Under the pieces are notes generated by a model that did no database searches, was not told where the DNA came from, and saw only the letters and a list, made by a program, of their open reading frames with translations. The position numbers were made by a program, and so were the translations under genes. A stretch of DNA of 64,000 nucleotides from Icerya purchasi (taxonomy: Eukaryota; Arthropoda; Insecta; Hemiptera; Monophlebidae): NCBI GenBank assembly GCA_039619475.1, contig CM077116.1, positions 28,593,191-28,657,190 on the forward strand. Direction: 5' to 3'. Within the stretch, counting starts at the first letter, position 1; the number at the start of each line of letters is the position of its first letter. Positions 35,771 to 47,209 of this stretch are shown piece after piece.

Positions 35771-37350
35771 CTTTGTTAAAGACAGTATACAATTACTCCG
35801 GAAAGATATTACCGAAATATTTTTTTTTTTAATTTCTTCTTAAGATGTTTTTGTTTTTTGTCTATAATTTGATTATTCTTGTTGAATAACTTTCCTTTTA
35901 TTCCTTTTCTTTTCTTCTATTTTTACCTCGCCGGTCCGGAAGGATCGTAATTAACGATGCAGATTTATTTAGACCGAAACAAAACCATTCATCCAACGAT
36001 GAAGAAGCGTAAGGTAAAAAATCTTTTCTTATAAAATTATTTACAACAAATAATTCAGAGTTAATTAAAACGATTTACGTAACCTCGTATATAATATCAA
36101 CAGAAACCCAAATTAACATTTACCCAGTTTTACGTTTCAGACAGCAGGTAGACATACTAATGTTATGCTATTCTGACTGCATCGCTCGATTGCTTATTCG
36201 TGGGGAAGTCTTCTCTGAGGATTTTCCAAAAGATGTCTATAATACAAACTTTCTTATTACATATCCGCATTACAATTATTTAATTTAATGTACAAATGAA
36301 AATTTAAGTTTTCTTGTTTCCCTCTTTTTTTTATACCTCAAACAATTCGCCAGTTTTCTAATTTCGTTATCATCACGCATCTCGTGAAGCTTAGCAATAG
36401 TAAAAGAAACGTTATAAATTACTCGGACGACCGCGATGCGAGATAAGAAACCGAAAAAAAATCAAACGAAGAATCGAAAAAGAGGAAAACAGTTAATGAA
36501 AGAGAAAAATTCTTTATTTCGAAAATGGATAAACTTGTTTCCGCGTGAGATTTCGAAGGTTTATTTTTTATTATAATACTTTTTTGAACTAAATCGACCA
36601 TTTAACACTAAACGTGTGTGAACAGGTATTATATACCGGGGAAGCACCAAATGAAAAATATTACAAACGTATTTTTTTTTTGGTTCTCCCTTACAGTAGT
36701 AGGTTGGAAAATCGCTTGCACTTGATTCGTAGAAATAATGATAATAGAGCTTGTGTACCCCCAGGGCGTTTTATATAAATAAAACAATAATTAAATTACG
36801 TTCGATGTAGAACGTATTAAAGTCATATTTTACGACGTCGTAAATGGGTTTGAAATAATAATAACCCAGCCTCCTAACGGTCTCGTAATATGGTAGACGA
36901 AAGGATTCCTGCGATTAGGCTGCCACCAGGCTTAATAACGATATGGGTACTACCTAAAGAGATCACGCAAACCGTATTGACGATGGTGATGTATGAATAA
37001 GAACGACATTCGGGAGGAGTGCATAAAAGAGAAATTTGATGCATCAACACTTTTTGATGAAATTCACTAAGAAACGAGAACGGAACTAGTGGAGGAATGA
37101 AAAGCGAGTATGAGACGTCGAAGAAATATCGCAATGGAGGAAAACGCTTTGCACAGCTGAAGTAAAGTGTCCGAAATGACTAAAAGAAGTAAAGAACAAC
37201 TGTCAGATGCGAAATAAGAAAATACAGAGAAGGGCAAATGTACCGAAGGCGTGGAGAAAGAGTGGGAAATGTTGCGATGAGAAGATGAAAAAGTTTCGGT
37301 CAGTGAAAGGGTCAAGTGTAATTTTATCTAAACGATTTTTTTCTTTTTAG

Positions 37351-37427
37351 ACAAAGAAATGATATTAAAAGGATATTACAATGCGGATCGGGAACTTGTC
37401 GATGGAACGGCGCCATATTATAAGCAA
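37351..37427 (+). CDS. candidate small internal exon, function unknown
   Basis: A pyrimidine-rich acceptor (TTTTTTTCTTTTTAG) is followed by 77 bases with one open frame and then a strong donor, CAA|GTAAGT. The open frame starts in phase 1 and ends in phase 0. It reads KEMILKGYYNADRELVDG and continues to YYKQ, with more balanced composition than its surroundings. I do not recognise the peptide. Its end phase does not fit the phase-1 start of the exon at 51082, so it would need an intermediate exon or belong to another gene. A 77-base open stretch with good splice sites can occur by chance. Confidence 0.25.
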
Positions 37428-37880
37428 GTAAGTTGAAACTTTCTCAATGCCTATAATTCCAATATATAACCGAGAAGCGAGAGGAACCGGGTGGCCTAAT
37501 TCAAGGCGGAAAAGGAGGGGATCAAAGAGTAGATACGAACAAGGTGAAGTGAATACCCCCGACAGACTCTTGATAAGATACGACGGATATTGCGAAGCTT
37601 TTCATAATGTATATAAGAGTCTAATGTATTTCAAATAATACTGTAAGCCAATTTTCTCCTTTTAGGATACTTCGTCTTTACCCCCTCCCCCGCTCTCGGA
37701 GAAATCTTTTTTCTGATATTGCAGTTTTACACTAGGTATACACACCCGGAAGGAGGCTTGTGAAAGGCAAGTAAAATCAAACGCGAAGCGAGGATGGAAC
37801 GAAGAGACTAAACATTCGAGAAGTCAAAAATGAAGTTTATTTTTAAAATCATCATCTTAGAAGGAAAATAAAAATATATA

Positions 37881-39010
37881 CAGTCTACTCGCGATTATCC
37901 GGATAGCAAAAATTCCGGATACGCCGGAGTTCAAGGTTAAATACTGCAAATTAAATGAAAAAATGAAAATTAACTTATCCTATAAAAAATTAAACGTGAA
38001 AATTAACTTACGGTGGTACATTAACTAGTTTTTAAAGAAGTCTGTGATTAAGGCCTACGTGTCTCTCGCTGCATTCTCTTCCTTGCCGATATATCACCGC
38101 ATTTGCGTAAACAAATGATATCAGCCGGTGGCCCTTCTTCCTGTTGAGTTACTCCAGCGCTACTAATTCGATCGCCTTCAGTCCTTCATCGTGTGGTATA
38201 ACACTTTGAAGAAGAGCATTATCCATATTTTCTACAACCGGATCCTCGTTGAGTATCCTAATATCCTCATCTGCAGTTTCTTCGATCTCTCGCTGCCCGT
38301 CCATTATGTAACGTCATCCGTATTACTCTACCCGTTTCACATCCTGGAATATTCTTTATTAAAAAGAAACAAGCTCCTCGTTGTCTTTTTAACTGCTCAA
38401 ATCTCATTGTCAATTTCATCCCATTTATCACTGACTTTATGATCTAATAATATTTTTCACGATCGCACTAATATACTATAGAACTAATTCTCATCCCTCA
38501 GATAACCCCAAATGATAACATCAAGCATATCAACAGTGACTTTAAAGCAACCTGACCCAATCCTCATTATTTTCAACGCTTGATATTAGTCCGGTGAGAA
38601 GGCGGCGTCGATACATATATTTTTTTAAGGCCTCTAGGGTTCCCTGATCCATAGGTTGACAAAACCGATGTAGCGTTTGCTGGAAGAAACATTGCCTTTA
38701 TATCACCGTCTTGTAACTCCTCAGTTGCCGCATGGGAAGATGCATTGTCGAGAGTAAGAATTGCTTTGCTCGGTAACTGTTTATCGGACAAATGTTTCGC
38801 AACCGCGAGCACAAACTCTTTGTGAAACCAAGTTTTAAAAATTTCACAGCATCTTCATTCGCGGCGAATGTGTAAAAAAATATTCAGATACGTACCGCAT
38901 ATAGCTGTGGATTTTATAAAAGCGCTTTGGCTTTTTCTTCTTTTGTTATTTTCTTTGTGAAAAATTGATACGGATAATACGGAATCCGGATAATCGCGAG
39001 TAGTCGACTG
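37881..39010 (-). mobile_element. Tigger/pogo deletion derivative, 1.13 kb
   Basis: The terminal repeats are CAGTC.TACTCGCGATTATCCGGAT at the left and, in reverse, the same with GAC inserted after CAGTC at the right. TA dinucleotides flank both ends (37879-37880, 39011-39012), as expected for pogo-family insertion. The minus strand holds the central and C-terminal part of a Tigger transposase. The N-terminal CENP-B-like DNA-binding part is gone. Confidence 0.93.
38050..38850 (-). pseudogene. Tigger transposase (DDE_1), N-terminally deleted
   Basis: On the minus strand the reading starts near 38850 with IFKTWFHKEFV. It continues AVAKHLSDKQLPSKAILTLD, then NASSHAATEELQDGDIKAMF and LPANATSV, the DDE_1 signature of Tigger/jerky-type transposases. 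The Asp in LTLDNASSH is the second catalytic residue. After GLKKIY a shift leads to RRRLLT and VENNEDWV, then in another frame HDEGLKAIE and a basic C terminus near 38050. The last matches the EALQAIE/WRD region of the family. The first catalytic Asp and the two helix-turn-helix domains are absent. The element cannot make an active enzyme. Confidence 0.9.
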
Positions 39011-39012
39011 TA

Positions 39013-40988
39013 CTTATACTAAAAAGTTCGTCTACGTTTGGAACATAACACAAAGTCTTCAAAACGTTATAGCAACCTTCAAGAAAACAATCACACGGAA
39101 ACATTTCTTCGTTGGAGCCTCTATGCACTTATTACAAACGATAGTAATTTGAAAGTTCTAAACAATCGTAAGTTGCTCGGTCCAAAGCCGCTTCTTTCAA
39201 AGTTACTATTTCACGAAAATAGCTAAGAGAGAGGGGAACTATTCGATTTAAATAAAGCAATATGCAACCGACTTTTTCTATCAAAAATTTACTAATCAGG
39301 CAATTTTTTGATTAGCAAAACTATTGCGACCTATTCAAATTTACACATTTTTGTATGAACCAGTTCCTTTTTTCCATATATTTCTACAACTTATTGCTGA
39401 AAATTATTCAACTAAACGCGTAAGTAAAAAAAAAATAAAGATGAACAATGTTAGTCGTTATAGAAAAGGATAAGTTCACAAGATATTTTTTGCGTTAATA
39501 TCGTTAGAATCATCTTCATCGTTGGTTTACTTTTTTTTGTTTACAATATTCATAATACATAAACGCTAAAACATGTCACACATTTTGTTACTCATATTTC
39601 ATCTTCCATCCATATTTTATATAATATTAACACTCTCAGGAGAACCTTGGTTGTGATATTCAGCTATTTTCTTCCGAGCCATCTTCATTTGAATTATTTT
39701 TCGCTAATCTAAATATTAATTTCAAACGTAATCAATATCTTAAAAAGACCATAGTCTCAGAATACTACCGGAATGCAAAATTTATTTTAAATCGAAAAAA
39801 TTTCGAAGTAATTTTCCGATTATTATTATCGCAATTACGTTTTTTTTTCCCCCCTGCAATTATTGAAATTTCGAGATAACATTCGTCGTCGCTATAACGC
39901 AACTTGTTAATCATGCCATCTAGACGCCAAATATTGTGCAAAGTAATTTGAGAATGCGCGCTCCAAATCGATTTGCGCTCTGTTTTCAAGGAGTATTATT
40001 TTCGATTTTTTATCCGATTATGCGTTTCGACATTGGAATGTTCAACAGTTTACGTACTATGTCGCTGATAGGAACGAACAACTCCGAATTTTCGATATCA
40101 CATTTAAAGCCAGTTCGTAAAAATGAAACGAATTTACCTTGTCCTTTTCTTAACGAAACAAAGACATTTCTTTTCAGCGAATAACTTTCTTTCACTCCAG
40201 TTTGAGTTCCTTCTATTTCTATCTTAATGGAAAATTAACATTTTCAATAGTTTGCTTAATTTTTGTAATTCGATAGAACGGTGATTTCTTTTCGCGTCTA
40301 TCGCTTCCACTAGATCGATCGCTGTAATCGCGAAATATGTATAATTGTCTGGAATTTCGAAAGGCTCTTTCACGCTTCGACCCCGTTAACTAAAGAGTAC
40401 GATTCTAATGTTACATTAATCTTTTTAGAGCTAAACTACCCTTAATTTCACAGCGATTAATTGTAAATGTAGTCGGGCAGTATATATCGCACACACCGAG
40501 CTAAACTTTCCCGACTGATCACATTGGAGTCCCTATCTGTTAAGTCTACTAGAAAATTGAAGCTTTCTGTCGAATAATCAATCGTTCTAGTTAATATTTT
40601 AACGCAATCAGCATGCTTTATAACCAACCTTAATAATAACATCCGAAGCTTTATCAGCTTAAATTTTTCATTGCTAATTTGGTTGCGTCTTTCAAAAGCC
40701 GTTGTAGAAAAATAATCTTGAATTGAAACGTTTGCAACTTTCGGAGTGATTTACCGTGATAAAAATAATTTTGCGGACAACTGCGTTTAGGAAAAGAAAT
40801 ATATTTCAAATTCTTATTGTCGCCCCCCCCCCGCGCGATGTTTCCAACTAAATAGTCGCAAATAAACTTTTTTTCAGAAATTTGTCAGCTGCTTCGTGCG
40901 AGTTAGTGGTGTATTCATCAAAGAATTAATCATTATCGAAAAATATACACGGCGCTAATTCTTTTTAAAATTTATCATATCGAATACA
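39013..40988. other. no gene recognised
   Basis: AT-rich, no domains. Short overlapping frames on both strands at 39936-40195 have balanced composition but no recognisable family. A C-run followed by GCGCGATG lies near 40824-40840. Confidence 0.5.
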
Positions 40989-41220
40989 ATACAAAACGAA
41001 AACAGTGCAACGGAATTATAATTGTATACACGTTGAAATATTAAAAATATTATAAACACGTAGTAATATCATGGTGCAACAATCAATAATATTAATTGCT
41101 ACACCATGATCGTACGCGGTTTGTTGCTATGAAACACATGTTGATGCTTATAATATTTTTAATATTTCAACATTTTTAAAATTATAATTTCTGCTCTGTT
41201 GCACTGTTTTCGTTTTATAT
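40989..41220. repeat. long imperfect palindrome (foldback element)
   Basis: The left arm begins ATACAAAACGAAAACAGTGC and the right arm in reverse ATATAAAACGAAAACAGTGC. A second perfect block, GTTGAAATATTAAAAATATT, occurs on both arms, and the centre carries ATCATGGTG/CACCATGAT. The arms differ by small insertions, so it is an old foldback MITE. No coding capacity. Confidence 0.85.
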
Positions 41221-41990
41221 CACACGAATACAGAAATGAACGATACATTTACTAACCTCAAGTTAAAAAGTTTTATATATGAATATTACAATACGGAATC
41301 CAGTCGAGTTTTTTGTCAATATTATCGACAAAAATAATATGGCGCCCCCCTTCCCGGAAGTAGTAACCTTGTTTTAGTTTCACCTCTGTACGTTCAGACA
41401 TTCTTTTATTTTACATCTAGATGGACCCCTGCTCCGTTAAAACAGCGAGTGTTATACCTCATACGCGATGGACCGGAGGTTTCTATTCAGTGCAGTTAAA
41501 TATTATTTATCCACTTATTTTTGTATTTAAATGTTAATAGCTCATGTTTTCGATGGCTACAAAAAGAAAAGAAAAAAAACAAACCGTGTATAGTAAAGAA
41601 TGAAATACAATTTGAAATATTATAAACGTTTCTCGCTTTTCTGGATTATTTTAACTTTTCCTGTGACTTAGAAAACAATAGCCACAAAGAGAAAACCGTA
41701 TAATATTCGAATACATTACAATATAGATTTACGGTACAATGATCAAAGAATAAAAACGATTATTATTAATCGATGGAAAGACGAGTGTAATAGTCATAAG
41801 CATACATCTGATATTTCTATTTTAAACGCACTCGTATAACCATGATACCTTACATCAAATTTTACAAAAAAAAAAAAAATTACCAATGGAAAAAATGTGG
41901 TGCACGGCGGAAGTTTCTAATAGAAAAGCCCGAAATCGTGCAATAATAGCACATATTAAACAAATAAGGTAGCAGAAACCTATCTGAAGC
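41221..41990. other. no gene recognised
   Basis: AT-rich with a C-rich patch near 41343-41356. No coding features. Confidence 0.5.
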
Positions 41991-41994
41991 TTCC

Positions 41995-43733
41995 CCATCG
42001 TGCTTAATCGCGATATTATACGAGTTTGCAATATCCTAAATGATCTTGGTTTGTCGATTGCTCCGTCAAAGCGTTCAGCAGTAGTGTTCTCATATCGTTC
42101 AATTAACCCAACTCACAGTGTTATTTCCATTGCCGGTTCTACTGTCCCTATTTTGTCGGCGCATAAGTACCTACTTAGGTTTTGTTCTCGATTCTAAATT
42201 AAACTGGAACCAGTATATAGATTACATGTATAACAAACTTCTAAAACGGTTACCCCTACTCAAGGACCTCTGTAACGTCAATTGGAGTAGCGATCCTTGC
42301 ACAATGAATAAGTTACACGAAGCATATTATCGCAGTATTTTAGACTATGGTTGTTACTTCTTTCATAATTCCTCAGCAACCAATCGTAACAAATTAGAGA
42401 GGATACAGAACTCATGCTTAAGGCTTATAATTGGTGCTTGCTTACCTACTTCTATTGCTGCTTTGGAAGCTGAAACCAATATCCTTCCTCCCTCGGTTAG
42501 ATCATCGTACCTAGCAGACAGGTTTCTTATGAAATACTGTCCTCCAGCCAGCTTAAATTTACTTAAATCCTATTTGGATGTTAAAAACAATTGGAGATTT
42601 AAGACCTCCAAAATGCCTCTATAATCTTTAAGTGCTGCTAGACTTCAACGATATTCATTTATTACCATACCGTCGTATCCTTCATTGATCTTTAAATACC
42701 CATACTCACATAACTGCTTTAAGTTACAGGTAGATTTGGATTATTTTCAGTTCGTAAATAGGCACAACGCTAGCAAAGTGTTCAATGCAATAATTTCAGA
42801 CCATTGGCCGAATTTCCAACCGGTTTTTACTGATGGTTCTAAATCTTCGAATTCCGCCGGTGCTGCTTTTTTTATACCTTGTCTTAACTTAACTAAAAAC
42901 TTCTTTCTTCCTCGTTTTACCTCTGTGTTTAGTGTCAAATGTGCTGCGATTTTCAAGGCTTTGTCCTTCTTAAATTCACACATCTTCTCTGAAAATATCA
43001 TTATCATGTCTGATTCTATGAGTTGTTTATCAGCTATGAAACTCTTATCGTTCAACACAAAATCCCATCTATTCCTCTACAAAATCAGAAACCTAGTAGT
43101 GTCCCTTTCTGAATCTGGCGTAGTAGTTAACTTTGTATACCAGGACATGCGGATACCTATGGTAACGAAATGGCAGAAATGGCTGCCAAAGATACATGGA
43201 TGGTTGTTTAGTTCCATACTTTCCAAACAGAGACCTATTCGAGCTCATTAGATATGCTCATAAAGAATATTGGGAAGCTACATGGGCAAATCCATTTTGC
43301 GCGCAACAGTACAAAATAGTTCAACCCAATATTCCTAACGTTCCTTGGTTCAACTACATTACGACTGTTTCGATGAATACCAGATCGTTCATCATTACCT
43401 TATGTCGCCTCCGGCTGAGTATGAACTGCCTCCCTGTTTCTCTGTACAACATGAGCTTAGGCTCTTCTTCCTATTGCCAACATCCACTAGACAAAGTGGC
43501 GGACGCTGATCACCTCATCTTCGAATGTAATTTGCACACGGCGCAAAGAATTATTTTGTATAATTCGATAATAAATGTTCAGATCCCTCTGCCATGTAGT
43601 GTCAATTCTCTCCTGGCCACCGGGAGTGCAGCAAAATACAAGTTATTATTTGATTATATAGTTCAATGCGTGTAACGTTAATTAGTTAATTAATTGTCGA
43701 TGGGTTGAATTTTCGACGCCCAAAAAAAAACAA
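41995..43733 (+). mobile_element. I-type LINE with RNase H, 5'-truncated
   Basis: The order of RT C-terminal end, RNase H and Cys/His C-terminal segment is that of I-group LINEs. The 3' end is probably the A-run following TTTCGACGCCC near 43722-43731. At least two frameshifts break the coding region. The catalytic RT box lies upstream of the truncation point and is missing. Confidence 0.87.
42000..43675 (+). pseudogene. I-type LINE RT end, RNase H and C-terminal domain
   Basis: 42000-42624: LNDLGLSIAPSKRSAVVFS and, after a one-base shift near 42165, YLGFVLDSKLNWNQYID, then the thumb region with LHEAYYRSILDYG. 42685-43251: RNase H with VFTDGSKSSNSAGAAFF (first Asp) and MSDSMSCLSAM (third). 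After a shift near 43140 comes VPGHADTYGNEMAEMAAKD (His and last Asp). The Glu expected in SVFSAECAAI is Lys here (codon 42937-42939), so the nuclease site is destroyed even without the frameshifts. 43196-43675: the C-terminal segment with CRLRLSMNCLP, YCQHPL and DADHLIFEC. RNase H helps remove the RNA template in I-clade elements. Confidence 0.9.
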
Positions 43734-43859
43734 CAAATAAGGCAATATCGATAAGAGGCTCGTTTCATTTTTTATATCAACGAAACACAGATCGATAATA
43801 ACCTAAATTTCAAAAACTGCTGGAACTCGAAATTTTTGGAAGAAGTAAATCATGCATAA

Positions 43860-44284
43860 ATGGACGGCGCTAACTTCTTAAAATGAGTGACAGAGAAATT
43901 AGTATCTACCACAGAAGTCTGCAGTTGTAATGGATAACGCACCGTACTGCACAGAAATGTATTATTGACGAGTTGTTTAAAAACCATGGTTACGACGCCT
44001 TCAAACTACCACCTTATATGCGTAAAGTTAATTTCATTAAGCTGATGTTGTCCCAAATAAAAAAAAGATAAGTACGGGCGTTAAATATCAGCGGAGATTT
44101 CAGTTTTATAAAATTAAAAGAAGCTGCAAGAGCAAATGTAAGTAATGTAAAATCACTTAGATCATGTCATTAATTGGGAAACTGATAAGCAGATAGTGAT
44201 AAAAGTAGATGACATGCTAATACGGACGATATTGAGGACGATGATTCTGATATTTTCAGCGACAGATCAGAATGTAGTTCATAA
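43860..44284 (+). pseudogene. IS630/Tc1-like DDE transposase C-terminal fragment
   Basis: Pieces in shifted frames read MDGANFLK, then VTEKLVST, LPQKSAVVMDNAPYCTEMYY, DELFKNHGYDAFKLPPYMRK and NISGDFSFIKLKEAARANVS. An acidic end, DIEDDDSDIFSDRSECSS, precedes a stop at 44284. The order VVMDNAPYH, then HGH.VLRLPPYHC.LNPIE, then NW.. and a Asp/Ser-rich tail is found in a group of IS630/Tc1-like transposases of insects and other invertebrates. The Asp in MDNAPY would be the second catalytic residue. The NPIE position reads VNFIK, so the third acidic residue appears lost. The N-terminal part is absent and no terminal repeats were identified. Confidence 0.65.
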
Positions 44285-44290
44285 TCCGAT

Positions 44291-45007
44291 GTAGCCATTG
44301 AGTGATTCTAATTTAGTTGAAAAATGGGCATATTTTTCATGAAATATTAAACTATAAGTTGTAAATTTTCACGTATTATAATCTTTCAGATTTGATTTTC
44401 TCATCATTCCATTTGAATTATTGTCATGGTTATCTACTATCGTTGATAATTGAATGATACCGTTAATATGACGTAATGTGAGGATCTCCGATTTTGTGAC
44501 GTCAGCGTGTTTCGATTGTTTCACGAGCGGACTTCTTTCATTGGACAGACTGTTATTTTGCAATACAAAATTATGCTTTATTTTCCCCTCAAGATCCTTT
44601 GAGTAGAGGAAAGCAGATTCATCTTTCTATCAAACCGTATTTTGTCTATTTATTTTTTTTATATGTATGTTATAAATTTTTTCTGATATTTTTACTATAT
44701 TTACCGCTATGTAAATCTATAGTTTTGACAATTAGTGAGAAGCATCTTTCTACCTGTTCTCAACATTTGATTGATCAATTTTATAATCTGAGAATACCTT
44801 TAATCATACTTATTTACGTCACCATAAATGTCGAACATTAACTTCGCAACTTCCAAGACCTACTATGGAGTTACCAGACTTACTCCACTTTGCGCTACCA
44901 AAGACCTCACCTTTATGCATAGTATAAAGAACATTTCTAAGGTTTATTCAATTGTTTATGTTGAGTCATCGCCGAGTAACACCATTTTGTTTGATTATGG
45001 TCTGCTC
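44291..45007. other. no gene recognised
   Basis: AT-rich with short hydrophobic frames that have no family features. Confidence 0.5.
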
Positions 45008-45419
45008 GGGGTAAAATCGGGTACTACGATGTGGGGCAGTACCGGGTAGTATCCGGTTTTACCCCTTATTATTTTTTAAAGTTATAATATTAAACAAAAG
45101 AAAAATTATACATATTGAGACGGATTCGGCCGCCATAACGTTATATTTCTCATTCTGTCCGAGTTAAAAGATGATAATGATGATTTTCTAAATTCCATTT
45201 TTCCGCTTTTTTTGACAATTTCTCGGGCTTCCTCGAGCAGCGTGCAACATCTTATTCTCCAGCAAGAACGCTAAATCGACAAATTCGTGAGAAATTCGGC
45301 TGTGTACGACGTCAGAGTGGCGATCTAGATCGTGGTGTGCATTACTGATAAGAGTGGATAGTTCGATTTGGCGTTGTGTTTGTCGTTCAATTCTGTTAGA
45401 CTTAGAATTTCAAGAACCA

Positions 45420-45630
45420 TCCCCCGCGTAACATATTGGGATCCATCTAAGCTTGTCGGTAGAAGTTGCAGCTAAACAGTCTACAGCTACAGGTGATGGA
45501 ATCCTACCAAACTCCTCAAGAGACGATGTAGTCCAACAATCTACACCTACAGATGATGGACTGCAGCTAAGCTCTATGAGGGAGGATGTAATACAACAAT
45601 TTGCACCTACAGATGAAGGAATCCAAATCG
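45420..45630 (+). repeat. 60-bp in-frame tandem repeat in pogo-like ORF
   Basis: Units start at 45480, 45540 and 45600 with exactly 60-base spacing, and a more diverged unit lies just upstream from about 45435. Each encodes a 20-residue unit of the type T.DG......REDV.QQ.AP, acidic and polar. It is a coding minisatellite within the transposase linker region. Confidence 0.9.
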
Positions 45631-46200
45631 AGGAAAACTGTCCGACGATCTGCAACCACAGTCGAGGAACTCCGATCACCCCCATCTACCGAAAATAGAG
45701 CCCAACCGTCCATATTTGTAATTGATGGAGCTGTACCTTCCACTTCATTTGCCGTTTCACCGAAAGAAATAAAGCCAGTTCCCAAAGAACTGTTTAGAGA
45801 AATAGAAACAAAAAGTATGAACAGAAGAGGAAAGACTGCGATATTGACTTCCTCGCCGTATAAACTAGAATTGGAGATGGTCCAGACTTCAACGAATCAA
45901 GGCAAAAAGAAACTTTCCTTGTCTCCAAAAAAGAGAACTCCAAGAAAACGTAAGGGAAATGAAGTTTCCCAAACTAAATCAAAGCAGAAAAGGCAGAAAA
46001 AGTCTAAAAATCAGCGGGTCGCACATCCGGTCAGTGATTCTTCGTCAGAAGAAGATCACGAGCATGACGGAGCTTGCATCTTTTGTAACGAGCTATATTC
46101 TCGCTCCAAAAACGAAGGCTGGAGAAGGTGTGTCAAAAGGCTTGCAGTAATGCTAATGAAGAATATGACACTTTTGTGTGTGATTTTTGTCAATAATTGA
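45453..46200 (+). pseudogene. pogo-like transposase C-terminal region with zinc finger
   Basis: Two overlapping frames carry the repeat region (45453-45690) and then VSPKEIKPVPKEL, RRGKTAILTSSPYKLELE, a Lys/Arg-rich stretch (about 45900-46015) and SDSSSEEDHEHDGACIFCNE followed by LYSRSKNEGW. The SP..I.P.PK, GK..ILT..PYK and final Cys-rich finger are the linker and C-terminal PHD-like tail of insect pogo/Tigger transposases. After GWRRCVK the frame breaks; shifting restores CNANEEYDTFVCDFCQ and a stop at 46200. The finger therefore loses part of its middle. No DDE domain is present, so no activity is expected. Confidence 0.78.
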
Positions 46201-46450
46201 TTCGGTTTTGATATATTTTTTGTGTTTTATTTACGTTTGGAATAAATGGGGCAAAACCGGGCAAATGTAATTTTTTTCGTAAACGCTCTCTCTGTAAATC
46301 TAATAGAGTTTGCCTAAGTAAGTGATTCTATTTCAGTTTAGATACAAATATATTAACCTACAAAGTAATTTTTATCGAATTCTATATAGCAAGAGCTTTT
46401 CTAGACACGATAATAGCTTAGGGTCCCGATTTTGCCCCACTTTCCCCTAT

Positions 46451-47207
46451 AAGGTGTACAGTTAAGTAAAATATATCACCGAGTGTTAGTTATGCAACGG
46501 ACGACAATCAGTACTTAAGTAAATTCATTTAATTTTTAATCACAAGCAGACTGTTTAATGAACGAAATTATTTTTATTTTGAAATTAATAATTGACACGA
46601 AACTCAATAAAGTTGGATGATACAGTGATATCAGTGTCCAATAAATTTAGATAGTAAAACACGACAACAATGCTACAGCACGAGATGATTTTACTGCCAT
46701 GGAAAGTAAACAAATGAAATAAATTGGAAATATATGGAAAAATAAAAAAAATACAGACACACAAGAAAAAAAAACCAAATCGAAAAAATTCTGTAACGTG
46801 TAAACATCGTAATAGGGAGGAGACGATTTTTATAATAATATTTTCCTTCAATCTTCCAAGAAGATCAGTTCATCGTATCTTCGCAATTCATTAGATCGAA
46901 CAACATGCATTTTCTGGGGCCAGCTCTTTCGGCATGATCGTTTAGGCACGATCTCTCGGGCGTGGATCGTTCGGCTAGTAGCGAACGAGGGTTTTTACTC
47001 AAACCTCTTTACAGGCTACCTGCGGTGATTTCCAGGTATCAACTATTAAACATTATCATTTATGCCGGTGAGAAACACGAGTTACCAAATTTATTTCTAC
47101 ATTACCCATTCACTACTATCGGAAATTCCACACAAAAAATACCGCTCTCCGTTAACGATTTAGTTTTTCTATGTGTATAATATGTTATATATAAATACAT
47201 ACGTATA
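46451..47207. other. no gene recognised
   Basis: AT-rich. A degenerate repetition of GATCGTT/GGC words occurs at about 46930-46975. Nothing assignable. Confidence 0.5.
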
Positions 47208-47209
47208 TA

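Larger units (their letters stand above)
34837..37878. other. mostly no gene recognised; two weak candidates
   Basis: Apart from the tRNA-like site (35645-35770) and a possible small exon (37351-37427) nothing could be assigned. Long minus-strand frames at 35011-35367 and 36874-37315 lack recognisable domains. Confidence 0.45.
45008..46438 (+). mobile_element. pogo-like element with PHD-type transposase tail
   Basis: The block GGGGTAAAATCGGG at 45008-45021 is matched in reverse by CCCGATTTTGCCCC at 46425-46438, a likely terminal inverted repeat of about 14 bases. A TA lies a few bases outside the right end, but exact ends are uncertain. Between them lies the C-terminal part of a pogo-type transposase; the DNA-binding and catalytic parts are deleted. 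Confidence 0.65.
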
